Shown here piece by piece: positions 51,947 to 64,000 of a stretch of 64,000 nt of DNA. Position 1 is the stretch's first letter, and each line of letters opens with the position of its first letter. The position numbers and the translations under genes were made by a program. Under the pieces are notes generated by a model. It had not been told where the DNA came from, did not search any database, and saw only the letters and a program-made list of their open reading frames with translations. The stretch is from Dirofilaria immitis (Eukaryota; Nematoda; Chromadorea; Rhabditida; Onchocercidae), in the NCBI GenBank assembly GCA_024305405.1, contig JAKNDB010000088.1:3428001-3492000 (forward strand), read 5' to 3'.

Positions 51947-52115
51947 TTTTCTTGCAACGAAATCAAATTAGAAAGATTTGCTTTCTTTTATGTAATGATA
52001 AAAAAGAAATTGGACAAGACAAGTCTGAGTAATCATCATACATTGTTCAATTTTCTTTTATCATTGGATAAAAGAAAACAAATCTTTTAATTTAATTTCA
52101 CTGCAAGAATTAAAA
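51947..52115. repeat. Long hairpin, arms about 70 bp with about 25-nt loop
   Basis: Sequence from TTTTCTTGCAACGAAATC at about 51,947 to TGGACAA at 52,017 is matched in reverse complement by 52,043-52,115 (TTGTTCAATTTTC to CTGCAAGAATTAAAAAG), with a few mismatches and small gaps. A transcript would fold into one long stem-loop. It could be a decayed MITE or an hpRNA-type source of small RNAs; no flanking target-site duplication was recognised. Confidence 0.7.
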
Positions 52116-55100
52116 AGGTATGGACATTATCGAACTAATGTGAAATTCATAATTAAACGAACCATTCGGATTAATCATCCGTTCAAATTATTTCAGCTAA
52201 AAATAAGAAGATTAAATTCCATTGAACGATAGAGGTAAAAAAAGGAAAAAAGAAAGAGTGAATATTATCAATATTGATAGAATTAATAAGAAGAAATTAA
52301 TAAAAATGATGGTAGAGATCGTGATGATAATATATTCATAATCAGTTGATCAGCTAAGATAAAAATTGATAATGTTAGTTAAAAGATAAATATCTGGTTA
52401 CTACTATCGGATCCATGATCCAATATATCGTTGTAATATACTGTTAAATGTTAAATAAGTTTTGTAAATTAGCAACAAATAATAGGCTTGTCGGTCAAAT
52501 AATTGTTTTTCTTTTCTTGTCTTTTTTTTTTTTTGTTTATGTGAAAAATAAACGGCGGAAGAATAGTATTGTTTGTTATAAATCGGAACTGTTTAATAGC
52601 AACACACTAAATTATCATTTGTCTGATCCGTAGAAACTTTATTTTTTATAAATGAACTATTGGCATAATGATGACCTTTATGACAATCAATTACTAGGCT
52701 AGTGACAATGATGTCTTGAATGAATTTTGCTAATAAGTATCAGTGAACAATTGGCACAATAGGTACTATTGAAATACATCAATGATAGAGGAAATGTTCA
52801 TCTGACAGTTATAATTCACTGAAGAGAACAGGGATTGTCTTTTAGTCATTATCTAGACATACCTGATCAGTTGAAGAGAAGTGAGGAATAAATATTGAGG
52901 AAATTACAAGATGCCTCAGCTTAGCATAGAGGTGACATACAGAGACAGACACCATAAGAAGAACATATCTTTAATATTTTACCAAACTATTCCTGTTTTT
53001 GGAAAATATCCAATGAATCCGGCCAGAAATCTCTATCTCTCTCTTTCCCTCTTTCTCCATTCATTTATCTGTCTTTATCTTTTGCCTATGGCGTTCTGCC
53101 AACAATACTTGCCATTAAGCCTGTTCCAAATAAATCCGACTTGGAGACGATATCTAAATATAAAAATAGCTATATTTATAAATAGGAAGAATGAAAAAGA
53201 AAAATTCATATGCATCTTATATTATTCTATTTCTTGACATGGTATATGCCTAATGAAACCAATGCTGAATTATTCGGGAAAATGTGATTTCGAGAAAAAG
53301 ATACGATGATAGATTTATAGAAATGATAAAGTTTGATACCTTATCGTATATTTATTCCTTCATTACCTGTGTTTTAATTATTGTTTAATTAGAGAGAGGA
53401 AAAGTGAGATATAAATCCTCATTCTGTCACGTAAAGATGAAAAAGGAGGCAAGAAAAAGATGATCTTTCTAAAATAAACGGAAATAATTTTCCAATAAAA
53501 TTTGATTGTGATGATAATCTGATAGTTTTCTGATATTCGAATCTAAAAATCGCAAAAGTATTTAAAAAAAAAAAACTTGAGATGATAAATGATATGATAG
53601 CTTATTTTTTTTGCGAAAAATACGCAATTATGATAAAAATTGCTTACAAAAACCACTACGAAAGACGATAAGCTTAAAAAAAAAAAAATCATTCCATAAA
53701 ATACATAACATAACAGCTGTTATACCAAAACAAATTGATCAAAAGTCAATAAGTAAATAGAAGAAAAGAAAATATTTGCCATCCTATCGAAAAATTTTTT
53801 GGAAAATGAAATTAAATATTATAATAGAAAATAATTAACAATATGATTATTAGCTGAAAATGAGATATCCAAGATGTAATAGTGTTTCATGTTAGGAGTT
53901 AACTGTGAGAAAACCAACAATAAAAAAAAAAATGAAAAATACGGTAGAAGTTTATAATCATTAATTTCCAATGTCATAGATTATTGCTAAGTTGAAAGTT
54001 CTACTTTCAATTATCATCAACGGCAAAGATTGGCATGATAGATAGATAGATTGCATTTTTGTGGAAGAAAATTATATTAGATTTGCTTATAACGTTGGCT
54101 TAACAATACATGTATTTCTCTTATGAGACGTTAGTTACAAACTTAAGTACAATCCATTTTAAATTAAAATATTGTGATACTTTTGTATTTTATAAAAATA
54201 ATCAATAGATGCATCAAATATGCCTCGATTAAAGGATATATATTAAATAGTTATAATAACAAACGATGCCATAAAAAAGTTTAACGCCACCTGTCATAAA
54301 AAGTAAACAATTAGGATAAAATTTTTATTTCCTAAATCATTTCCGTTTTAATACATTCCCAAAAATATGAATAAAACAGGAAAAGTAAAGCAGTAATTAT
54401 TGACAGATTATTACATTTATAATTTAGTGGAAAAAGTTAGTGTTGATTCAACTTCAGGTTCGAAAGTTACAGATTAAAATAGGTTGAAAGTGTTATTTAA
54501 TTATTCGGAAAATAGAAAGGATAATGATGATAATATTAGTGTCGAAAATCTGAATATGTTTCAATACATTTTGATCAAATTTTCTGATTAATTGTAATGG
54601 AGAAATCCATAAGAAATAATTTGGAATTTAATTTCCCAATCTTTTTAAATTGTGAACTTTAAAAATCCGACAAAAAGTTCGGCCAATATTGATTTGGCTC
54701 ATTTATTTCGGCCGATCACTTTTTACTTGATATTGAAGGAATCGCAGTTAACTATGCAGTTTATCACTATTATTTTAGTAAATTTAAAATGTATTATGAT
54801 GATTCGTATTTTAAAAAAAAAAGCAGAAAACGGGAACAGAATGCACATAAAATTGTGGCACAGATTATTTATTTATCTTTTCATTCATTTCAATCATTTT
54901 CTGCTTAACAAAATATCATATTTCGTCAAGTACTATCCAGGCCGTTCTATTCACACTCAATTTCATTATTTCTTCATCAAAACTTTTGATCTTTTAAGAC
55001 GAAATTTTTTAATTAAAAAAATTTAATGGCAGTATTAAAAAAATTGAAGTATCAAGATGGGAAAATAGATCTCTTAAAGGTATACATAAAGAAGGAATGT

Positions 55101-55644
55101 CAAGAAAAATGTGAAGAATGTGATGAATGTATGTTAAATCTTACGTATATTACGATACTTAAAAAGAATAAAAATTTAATTTGAAAGAAAATAGAATGAA
55201 ATGATATGAGACAAAATTGTAATGATATTAATTATAAGAGTTCAATTAAAATGGTAAAATTAAAATAAATTGATATTTTAAAATATTCAAATTTCGATAA
55301 TTTCGAACCATCTAAATTACTCTTTTCTTGAGATACACAAATGAAATAATTGAATCAAAAGAAAAAAAAACAGATACTTTAAGAATCTTATGAAAAGTTG
55401 AAAAGAAAAATAATATATTAAAATGTTTATCATTTATATATAGTAAAAGTAAGCAGAAGACAAAATAGGATTGAAATGAGTTGCATGTTGGGGTAACTTC
55501 GAGAAAATGCACTTACAAATACAACAAGTGAGTATTCATCACTCTTTCCTTTTCAATTGTATGAAATACTAAATAATTATAACAAAAAAGTGCAATGCTT
55601 GAAAATAGTAGACCAATTTTGGTGACATGATTCCTTTCAGGCTG
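52116..55644. other. Gene-poor AT-rich region
   Basis: No supported exon. Open frames at 52,911-53,237 and 54,652-55,026 (plus strand) lack recognisable domains and splice partners and fall within the length expected by chance in AT-rich DNA. Several A-runs of 8-10 bases occur (near 53,564, 53,678 and 53,922). Confidence 0.5.
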
Positions 55645-55645
55645 T

Positions 55646-55680
<35 letters not shown>

Positions 55681-55686
55681 TATATT
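55645..55686. repeat. (ATACAT)n microsatellite grading into (TA)n
   Basis: A hexanucleotide ATACAT array of about five units, ending in a short ATATATAT tract. A simple tandem repeat in gene-poor DNA. Confidence 0.9.
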
Positions 55687-56890
55687 GCCTACTTCCTTCT
55701 TTCAAAATTCTTTCATTTCATTTCTTTCCTACCTATCTGTTATCTATCTGTTATTTAGGAGTAAGGATGAAATGCATAACGATCAAATTCAAATTATCTC
55801 AATCCTTATATGTATATTCTATCCTTTCATTTTTAATTCACACTTATTCGAATACAATGAATAGTGAAAAAATTGCCTCATCGCAAATCGTTGCCAAAAT
55901 TTTTTTATACTGTAGCTAGATAAAAATTTAATATTGTTGGTAAAGGAAAACTTTGATTTTTGACTAATATTGGCTAACATGAATATTTTGAAGAATTCAA
56001 ATTTTTGAAATGAATTTCAGATTAATAAATTTCAATTGCTTGTAACAAAATTGCTCTTGAGAGACAGAGATTTTTCTCGACATATATCCTTTAGAAAAAA
56101 TTTTATAGATTTGCTTAATTATCTGGTATTTTTGACTTCCTGATCTAGATTGGTCAATGTGGTAAGAATATCCTTCCAGCTTGCAGGAAACTGATTTGAT
56201 TCAATGAAGACAAGAAGCAGAAGGAAAAATTTTAATTGCCAGTTAAATGATTCAATAAATTCCATATTAGAAGAAGAGATTCGCGACATAATTTTGTCTG
56301 AGTTCATTTAAAGAGTGGTTTTAGTTTTATCTATGCCAGCGACGAATTCTTTTCTTAATTTTCTCGAACAATATTTCTCATATGATTTAATAACAGCTAC
56401 TAAAATCGAGAGAGAGAAAAAAAAATGAAAAATTTTTAAAATGAATCTTTACTGTTTTCAAAGGTACAACATTTGTCCATCATTGCATGTCATAAATTTC
56501 CGTCACGATATTGTTATTATGTTATTATTTCATATCTGAATTTTTGCTCTTTTTTTTTTTTTGATGATTATTCTAGTCTACTTAATAATTTTCAGTAATA
56601 AATTACGCTATAAATTAGTTGGAATTAAGCTGTATATTATTACAATCAAAATTCAACCTTGCAATTCATAGTAATGAATAGTTTTAAAAGAGAAAACATA
56701 AAGATAATGAAATATTAGTTGCATGCATATATTTTACTCAAATCTAAGCTATCCATCTCTTAACTTTCGAATTTTTTTCATTCTTTTGATTTTAAAAAGT
56801 TCGCTGAGAGGTAATGTCAGATAATCTTCGAAGGAAAACATGAAACGTAAGATTTTCTAAAATTTTCCGACAAAAGCGATTTATTTACTC

Positions 56891-57472
56891 GATATATTCG
56901 ATACATAGGCACATTTGCTTCCATCTTGACGGACAGAGTATACCATAATATTACTATATACAATGAATGCCATGATTCTGATCCGATATTCGTTCAAAAT
57001 GTATAAACTTGAATAAAAGCAGTAAAGATGGAAAAGCGAAAAATATATGCATTATCATTCACTTCAAGATTTCCAAATAGATATTGCATATTTTACTGCT
57101 GCTTTAATACTAACAAACTAAACACTTCTCAAAGTACTTCTTTGTCTTTTCTTCTGATTTCAAATGTAGTCTTGCAATCAGTCTCTTCAACATATAATCT
57201 TTAATTTCTACAGCATGCAATTTTGCAATCTTTCCAACATGCAGTTTTGCAGTCTCTTCAATATTTGCAGGAAATGTGATTTATCTTTCATCTAATGCAA
57301 TATGAATATAAATGTATATGTTTTTTCTCTTTCATCTTTACTGCTTTTATTCAAATTTATACATTTCGAAGGAATATCGGATCAGAATCATGGCATTCAT
57401 TGTATATCGTAATATTATGGTACACTCTGTCCGCCAAGATGGAAGAAAATGTACCTATGTATTGAATATATC
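56891..57472. mobile_element. Inverted-repeat element, 162-bp arms around a 258-bp centre (MITE-like)
   Basis: Arm 1 (56,891-57,052) and arm 2 (57,311-57,472) are reverse complements over about 162 bp with roughly nine in ten bases matching; for example the run around ATCGGATCAGAATCATGGCA in arm 2 is matched exactly in arm 1. The 258-bp centre holds internal direct repeats of an ACATGCAGTTTTGCAGTCTC type. There is no transposase. The layout suits a foldback/MITE element or an inverted duplication. The small open frame at 57,312-57,548 lies within an arm and is not a gene. Confidence 0.7.
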
Positions 57473-58167
57473 TAATGAAATTATGGTGGTGAATTTAAAG
57501 ATCGTTTATTATTATGGTAAAATTCATATAAAATTTCAAATGAAGTGAATATCTCAGATCATGACAGCAATAATCAATAGTGATTAGAAGAAGATAAAAT
57601 CTTCTAAATAAAGTATTATTTTTCTAAACATTATCGGAATTCATTTGGGAATCAAAGTTACAATATTCTATAAAAATATGATTTATTCTTCCTATCTATG
57701 AGGAAATGTGTTAAGAATAGATAAAAGATTCGACGAATAAATATGCCTCATATTATCAATTTCGTTTTATTAGTATCAATAAATATAGTAGTCTGCCAAG
57801 TTATCAGTTTATCAGGCAGAATAATGCACTGCATTAAAAAGTGTCCATTTAATGGTCAAAGCAAAAGTGGAAAAAAAAGGAAACTGATTGCAATTTTATT
57901 ATTACGGTGATTACTGTTGCTATTAATGTTCTGTTCTTCGATTATCATTGCTGCTATCATTACATTCGGAAGCAGTTGTCAGCCTTCAGTTTGTTGAAAT
58001 AAGCGCTAAAATGCCCATTGTTTTGTTTTTAAAAAATAGCTATTAGTCATCGGATGTGGCAAATAATTTATTGCTATCCGTGGTAGCATCCGGTAGCCAA
58101 ATCTTTTCATCAATTTTGCTTTCCCTTTTCAATTTTTCTTTAAATTTTAATGTATGGGAGATACAGA

Positions 58168-58187
58168 AAGAGAGAGAGAGAGAGAGG
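58168..58187. repeat. (GA)n tract left of the Wolbachia-like remnant
   Basis: About nine GA units within a broader purine-rich stretch (58,160-58,215), about 200 bp left of the bacterial-like pseudogene. Confidence 0.85.
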
Positions 58188-58404
58188 GAAAGAAAAAGAG
58201 AGAGAAAAATATAGAAATAGATAAATTGGTGAAGTTATAAATTTTTTCGTTGTTGCTAAATCTTATAAATATGGATTACCATCACCAAGAGTTTTTACAG
58301 TTTGCTTACAATTAGCATCAGCAATGGGAAGAAGATAAGCAAATTTTTTTGATGATGTAGTAAGTGATGTGATTTGTAATCTACCTATTGAAGTGAAAAA
58401 AAAT

Positions 58405-58740
58405 ATGAACTCATCTGCAATTTCATATTCCTCTTCTGTCCAGTCTTTTTCAATGTAGTTTTTTCCATATCTAGCAACTAACGTCTCATAGCGAAGAAGA
58501 AATTTTTCTATTTAAACCGGATAATATGATAAAGCTTCAGTGGCAATATCAATTGCATGCAGTGAGTCCTGCACCTATGACAACTATTGGCATACGAACT
58601 TGTAGATTTGCTATGGAACCAAATTTAAGAGCTTAGTTTAACATAAGATCATTCAGTAAGTAGCCAGTGAAACTTCATCAGCACAAGGTTCCATGTCTGT
58701 TGGCGATCATCAAAAGAATTATTGCTGTTTCATCCAATTC
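58405..58740 (-). pseudogene. Decayed Wolbachia-like FAD/NAD(P)-dependent oxidoreductase (glutamate-synthase small-chain-like) fragment
   Basis: Minus-strand translation gives a Rossmann-type nucleotide-binding stretch, SIANLQVRMPIVVIGAGLTA, then after a one-base shift DIATEALSYYPV, an in-frame stop (58,511-58,513), and continuing FLLRYETLVARYGKNYIEKD followed by WTEEEYEIADEF to about 58,405. This order matches, from family knowledge, the large FAD-dependent oxidoreductase of Rickettsiales (including Wolbachia) annotated near glutamate synthase beta chains. Further upstream traces (YLLNDLML) fit the sequence just before the Rossmann motif. There are several stops and frame changes, no introns and no start, so it is a dead fragment in the nuclear genome. 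Further minus-strand sequence at 58,260-58,400 (KKFAYLLPIADANCKQTVK) may belong to the same insert. A search is needed to confirm the donor. Confidence 0.6.
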
Positions 58741-58935
58741 TACAATATTTACAAGAGAAAATGGTAAAGGAAGAAAAGCATGAAGAGCGGAGAAAAAAAG
58801 AAGAAATTTTCAATAGCAAATTCCATAAATTTTTGTAATCAGACGATGATCATTACTAATTTAGCTTAATATATTGCCAGAATTCTTCTTTTTTTTTAAT
58901 GTTAAATAGACAAGGAGTTTTTATCAAAATTTCCC

Positions 58936-58987
58936 TCCTTTCTTTTCTCTCTCTACCTCCTTCTCTCTCTCTCTCTCTTTCTCTCTA
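58936..58987. repeat. (CT)n tract right of the Wolbachia-like remnant
   Basis: An interrupted pyrimidine tract rich in CT units. Together with the GA tract at 58,168 it brackets the bacterial-like remnant with opposite-strand copies of the same dinucleotide repeat. Confidence 0.85.
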
Positions 58988-61900
58988 CCAGGACAAATAT
59001 AAGTTTTTTAAAGGAATGAAAGGAGATGAACAATTCCTTCCAATGTATATAATGAATCTCACATCTGCAAAGTAATGCTAGCAACATTAAATTATTTTGT
59101 TTACGCAAATTTTTGCATAATATTCAAATAAGAGATTTTTTTAAATAATCTGCCGAGAGAGAAATAATGAATATTACCTTTGTTCAAGTTTAATGGTAAA
59201 ATTATAGATCATAACGCAACTACATCTCTTTCTTTTTATTTTTCGGAATTATTATAATCTAAAAGGAAAAAATATGAAAGAACAATAACAACAAAAGAAT
59301 AATGTGTAAAATAAGAGCATCACAAAACTAATTATAGTTTATAAAACTTAATAAATGCTTTGTATCCGAACTTTCGAAAACTTATTAATTAAGTTCTAAA
59401 CATTACATTACAATCTGTATGATAATATTGATTGCTAAATAGTATGTAAAAGGAAACCAGCGTATCAATAAGCAACTAATATTTGTGCAACAACAGACAG
59501 ATGAAATTCAATTAGTAAATCATTTCCATAAAAGAGCCATATAATTTGAAAGCTCAACCAAATCTATCTGAATGAATATAATATATAAAATAAATTGCTG
59601 ATTGTAAGTTGAATTCTTGTCATGAATGATGACTCTCTTGAGAAAAGCTATGGTAAAAAAAAAAAAAACGTAGCAAATTTCGTAACTTCAGTTAAATTTT
59701 GAAAAACAAAAACGAACGAATAACAAACAAATTTGCCCAGAAACGAGTTTAACTGAAACTAAAATCCAAAATAACAGCTGAAAAAAAAAAACAAACTAAG
59801 AAAGTCGCAAGGAAATATTTATCGTCTCATAAAATAGGCAATAATGTTGATGGTGGGAAAACAATAATTACTTTACCTACTTTTTTTTCCCTTTTGAAAT
59901 ACTATTTGAAGTACTATTGACATTTGATGTTTTCAATTTTATATCTCTATAGATGTGGGATGGATTATGTATGTTTTATATTTAATTATCGATCGTTTAT
60001 ATATATCATCGAGATCAAATAGCATACGTTCAAATTGTTATTTTGATCGGTAGAAAACGAAACCGAATGATCCGTCATAGACAATTTCGTAAACAAGCTG
60101 CCCTAAATTTTGATTGTTAAATTCATTCCACTCAATTTTCAAGTTTTGAAATGATGAATTATATTTAACGAATGATTAAGACGAAGAAATTTCTTGATTT
60201 TTGATAGTGTAACAAATACAAGGAGCATTCAAATTCTTCTTTGATAAGAGTTAGAAATTAATATTTTCATAAAAGAATAAATGTTTCCTTAATAAGAGTC
60301 AAAAATTCATTAGACGGATCGAGTAGAATAATTTAATATCTATCCAATAATATCATCTTTCATGTTAACATCATCTACATTAAAGTATCAGAAAAAAATG
60401 AGATAATTATTTAATGTTTAGTCGCATCATTTTATTTCATCATTTTGTACTGTAGTAGTAATATTCCATTTAATTAAGTGCATAACTATATATGCTAATT
60501 GTTAAAGTTAATATGTAAGTTACGTACGATTGAAAAATTGAAAAAGTACAACACTTGTAGAAATTTATCTCTTCAGAAATTTTATCAGAATTGACAGAAA
60601 GGCCCACTGAGAATTCGAATTTTTGGCACTCTCTCCCTTTCTCATCTGAAGCCTTCATGAAGTGACAACAAAGAGGTCAAGAGGATAGTTGGCAACTTTA
60701 TTTATGCTAATTTAAACTATAGCGAATTCTTTGTCGTTTTTCTCTTGGCTTTTTCTTCCTTTTCTAGGGAACAAATTTTTGATAATGAGAATAGACAAAA
60801 GGGAGAGAGAAAAAGAAAGAGAGAAATAGATCTGAGAAAGCTTCCTCTTATTTCGTTTTTTTTCCGTCGTTTTCCTCTGTCTGTTTTTATTTAGCCTAGT
60901 GAAATATCAAATGGGCCAAATAATAGAAGTAAAAAAAAAAATTCTGACGTCTGAACAATATAAATATTTAAAAAATATATACTTCTGCGTGATCGAACAT
61001 TTCCCTTCCCTATTGATAATGTATTTAATAATTATATGATAGAATAACTTAAAATAATAAAAGCAGATAGAACTTAAGCTCAAGATAGCTTTTGGCTGTG
61101 AAATTTATGAAATGATACTATCCGAATGATTATCGAATTAATTTTTTTGCATCTACTTTCCCTTTCTGTAAACATTGCCCATTTTTCGAATTGATGACGT
61201 AAATGTCTGTCGCATGTTGATTCACTCTATCGAATTAAATATTGCGAATAAAGAAACTGAAGAATACAAATATGCCATTTGTGTACGCTTTTTACGTATT
61301 ATATTTTATGCATAATATTTCTTTGAAGTCATCAGTTATGGAATTCAGTATAATCTGAAATTGAAATACTACTTCTATTGTTATTTGATTAATAATTTTT
61401 GCAACTTACTTATCAACTCAGCACGTAGACATAAGACATTTCAATTTATTAGATTTGTCTGCTTGAACAATTCAAAAATTTCATTATTTTATCTGATCCA
61501 ATGATGCACTATCGTTTCAATCATCTTTTTTGTATCAAAAGATCTTTCCTGAAAATAATATTAAATTTATGGAAATTAACTTCTATTAAGAGGAATGTTT
61601 GTCATCGATGAATTGTTGCATAATAATAATAATGAAAAAAGGAAAAGAACGCAACAATAAGAATTTAAGAAAAAAAAAGGAGGAAGAGAACAATTTGTTT
61701 GAAGTACAGTGCGATTCGCTAATTTCATTTCCCGTCAACTTAACTGTAAAATGTCATTATGAAATAAGAACAGGGAAGGCCTTTATCATCGATGGCAAGC
61801 AATTTCAAGGGGTTATAAAATAGAAGAAGTGTTTTAAATATATTATTATTTCTTTATGGTAAAAGATAAATATGCGTATTTTTTAGGATCCAATCACGAA

Positions 61901-64000
61901 TATCTTCATCCCTTATCATCTTATCATCCGATATATATCATATTTTGCGACGATGATGTAGCTGTCATTATGCGCTGATTCATCCAGGAAAAAGTAAAGC
62001 TAAACGATATCTAATGATAAAACTAATGATGCAATCCGACAAATCATTTCATTTAATTCTTTCCCATTTAATTAATTAAACTATGAACTGATGTTTACCA
62101 CTGATTTCCAAAGTAAACAAAATGCATTAGCTCTTTTATTTATTTTTTGTTTTGTGTTTCCAAGAATTCAATTAAAACATTTCAATCACTGATATTTTCG
62201 AATTAATTAAAAAATTTTGAATTGAATATAAAAGATAAAAATCTTCTCAAAATAAATTTTTCTTTCTTTTGATTTATATGCTTGTTATCAAAAACCAGCG
62301 CACTTCTTTGTGATTCTGTAAATAATATTCGGTGGTAATTTTCGAACACTTTGTAATAACGATAGCAAGACAAGAAACTAAAATGTCCTTCTTTTCGTTA
62401 AACAGGTTTTCATAACATCCCAAAAATAAAAAAATAAATTTATATTCATGGCAGCAACATTCCAACAAAAATATTTAGAAAGAGAAAATGAATGTTGAGA
62501 GTTGAATAAATAAAAATTCCAATGATTTTAAAGAAAATGCTATGTCGAGGAATGCAATAGTATCTCATTGTTGGTGCTGCTCTCGAAATCAACCAAACTC
62601 TCGGCAGAAGTTGCGTATTAAATGTAACAGAATGAACTAAAAACAGAAAATGAAAGATTTCGCATTTTCTTTGAATTTTAAAGGAATTATTTCTCAACAA
62701 AACCGAATTTCGAATTTTGGTCCGATAGTTAGAATAATTGACAAAATACCCAAAATTGTCTTCTTGTAATACTTAAAGAATTACTTTTTTTAACTTCATT
62801 CGGCAGCATCATCTTATAAAGTTTTCATGATCCAATTTCCAATTTATTTTTCGAAATGATATACAATTTTATCCCTAACAAAATTTTTTGGAAAATTTTT
62901 GCCAAAATCAAATAAACTAAATAAAATTTTGGAAATATGTGATGAATATGCTCTGAGGGTTATTTCATTCACAATTTATTATTGTTCCATTCGAAAGTTA
63001 TCACAGAACTTTCCTATGATTTAAGCAAACATACTGCAAATTTTTCATTTGTATAACTATTTTCAAAAAAAAGAAGCCATTATTCCCAAATTTGTTAAGA
63101 TATTCTTAATCACTTCAGGAAGTTTTATAATTAAAAGCTCCGATCTTCAACAATTTCGTTAATCAAATGCATAAAAATGTTTCGAAAAAACTTGCTTTTA
63201 GATAATCTCATTTTTTTATACTATTTCGAAAATTTCCCTAAAATCTCATGCAGAAAAAATTTTTGTATAGCATAAAATACTTTAATCATGTGACTCAAAT
63301 AATCACAATATACGTGTACGTGACAAACGTTGTACGTATGTATATATGTACGTAAAAGAACGTACGTAAGGGACGTTCCTAAGATTAATAATTTTTTTAT
63401 AAGACATTTTCAAGATTTCTCATTATTTTCAGACGAATTTCATCATTTACAAATTCTTAAGATCGCTTAGCAAAAATATTGAAGTAAATTTATTCCGTGA
63501 TGTAAACATTACTTTTAGCTTTGCAATAATAATTTTTTTTGGGGCATTTTTTTCAAACTCTAGCAATATTCACATCGTAAAAATTTCAGTCAACACCGTT
63601 TTCCAAAATTTTAATTTCTGTCAATACCATAAATAGAAATCATTTACCAACCACAACAAAGAACATTCCCTTCTTTCGCTCTAATCAAATCACTGATTCA
63701 CTAATTTACTTAGTGTTTTCTCAAAATGGAAAAATAAAAGAAAATCTTATATGTATAATTATGAATTGAAATTATACTTCTTACCTGCCATTCGATATTT
63801 ATTCATTAATGTTATTACATGTTAATTGAATCACTGCATGAAATCGTTTTAATTTCGCTAAATAGATAATATCAAATGAATGTATCACGAGTTTACGTAC
63901 GAACGAAATTTTGATTTCATGAAATTTTTTAAAATATCAGGAAGTTATCGAAATTCCACAGAATCGAATTTGGCATTCATCGTTAGCACTAAGAAATATC
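58988..64000. other. Gene-poor AT-rich region to the window end
   Basis: No supported exon. Short frames (60,658-60,470 minus; 61,599-61,823 plus; 62,700-62,446 minus) have no domain or splice partners. Structures seen are a GA-rich patch near 60,805-60,830 and the ACGT cluster near 63,310-63,376. Confidence 0.5.
63311..63376. repeat. Cluster of eight ACGT motifs
   Basis: Within about 65 bp the tetramer ACGT occurs eight times (starting near 63,312, 63,318, 63,327, 63,334, 63,350, 63,360, 63,364 and 63,373), several as GTACGTA or ACGTACGT. This is a striking density of CpG palindromes for AT-rich DNA; it could be a protein-binding cluster or a decayed TACG repeat. Confidence 0.6.

Noticed and set aside
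54652..55026. 124-codon plus-strand open frame
   Set aside because: No recognisable domain, AT-driven composition, no splice signals or conserved neighbours; consistent with chance.
57312..57548. 78-codon open frame
   Set aside because: It lies within one arm of the inverted repeat, and the matching arm does not keep the frame open in a corresponding way.

Overview
The window looks like nuclear DNA of a nematode, most likely a filarial worm (Onchocercidae). It is very AT-rich, its genes are split into many short exons by AT-rich introns with GT/AG ends, and the recognisable products are eukaryotic: a Myt1-type kinase with a membrane anchor, an annexin, an F-box protein and two tau-tubulin-kinase-like CK1 kinases. 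A decayed fragment that resembles an intronless Wolbachia gene near 58.4-58.7 kb fits a filarial host. No rRNA, tRNA or CRISPR was recognised.

Layout. 1-5.1 kb: no supported gene. 5.1-10.6 kb (+): Myt1/wee-1.3 kinase, 17 exons. 14.7-18.8 kb (+): 12-TM major-facilitator transporter of the SLC16/oxalate-formate type, 13 exons. 19.0-19.3 kb (-): weak small ORF. 20.2-24.3 kb (+): annexin with a Ser-rich/acidic N-terminus and degraded calcium loops. 25.7-28.9 kb (+) and 29.5-31.2 kb (-): two TTBK-like kinases arranged tail to tail. 31.2-37.3 kb: gap with a purine-rich, coding-like but interrupted tract. 37.3-42.2 kb (-): 12-exon F-box protein. 42.2-64 kb: gene-poor, with microsatellites, two long inverted repeats, a GC-richer island and the Wolbachia-like remnant.

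The genes are not an operon. Myt1 restrains Cdk1 at the ER/Golgi membrane, F-box proteins feed substrates to SCF ubiquitin ligases, and TTBK-like kinases are a family expanded in nematodes, often linked to the germline; any functional link between these neighbours is speculation.

A technical point shapes the annotation. Several genes in the left half need one extra base, mostly in a homopolymer or at a splice junction, to keep frame (at least seven sites in Myt1, two in the transporter, one in the first TTBK-like kinase). The annexin core, second kinase and F-box gene need none. Consensus errors explain this better than pseudogenisation, and they would break automatic gene models.
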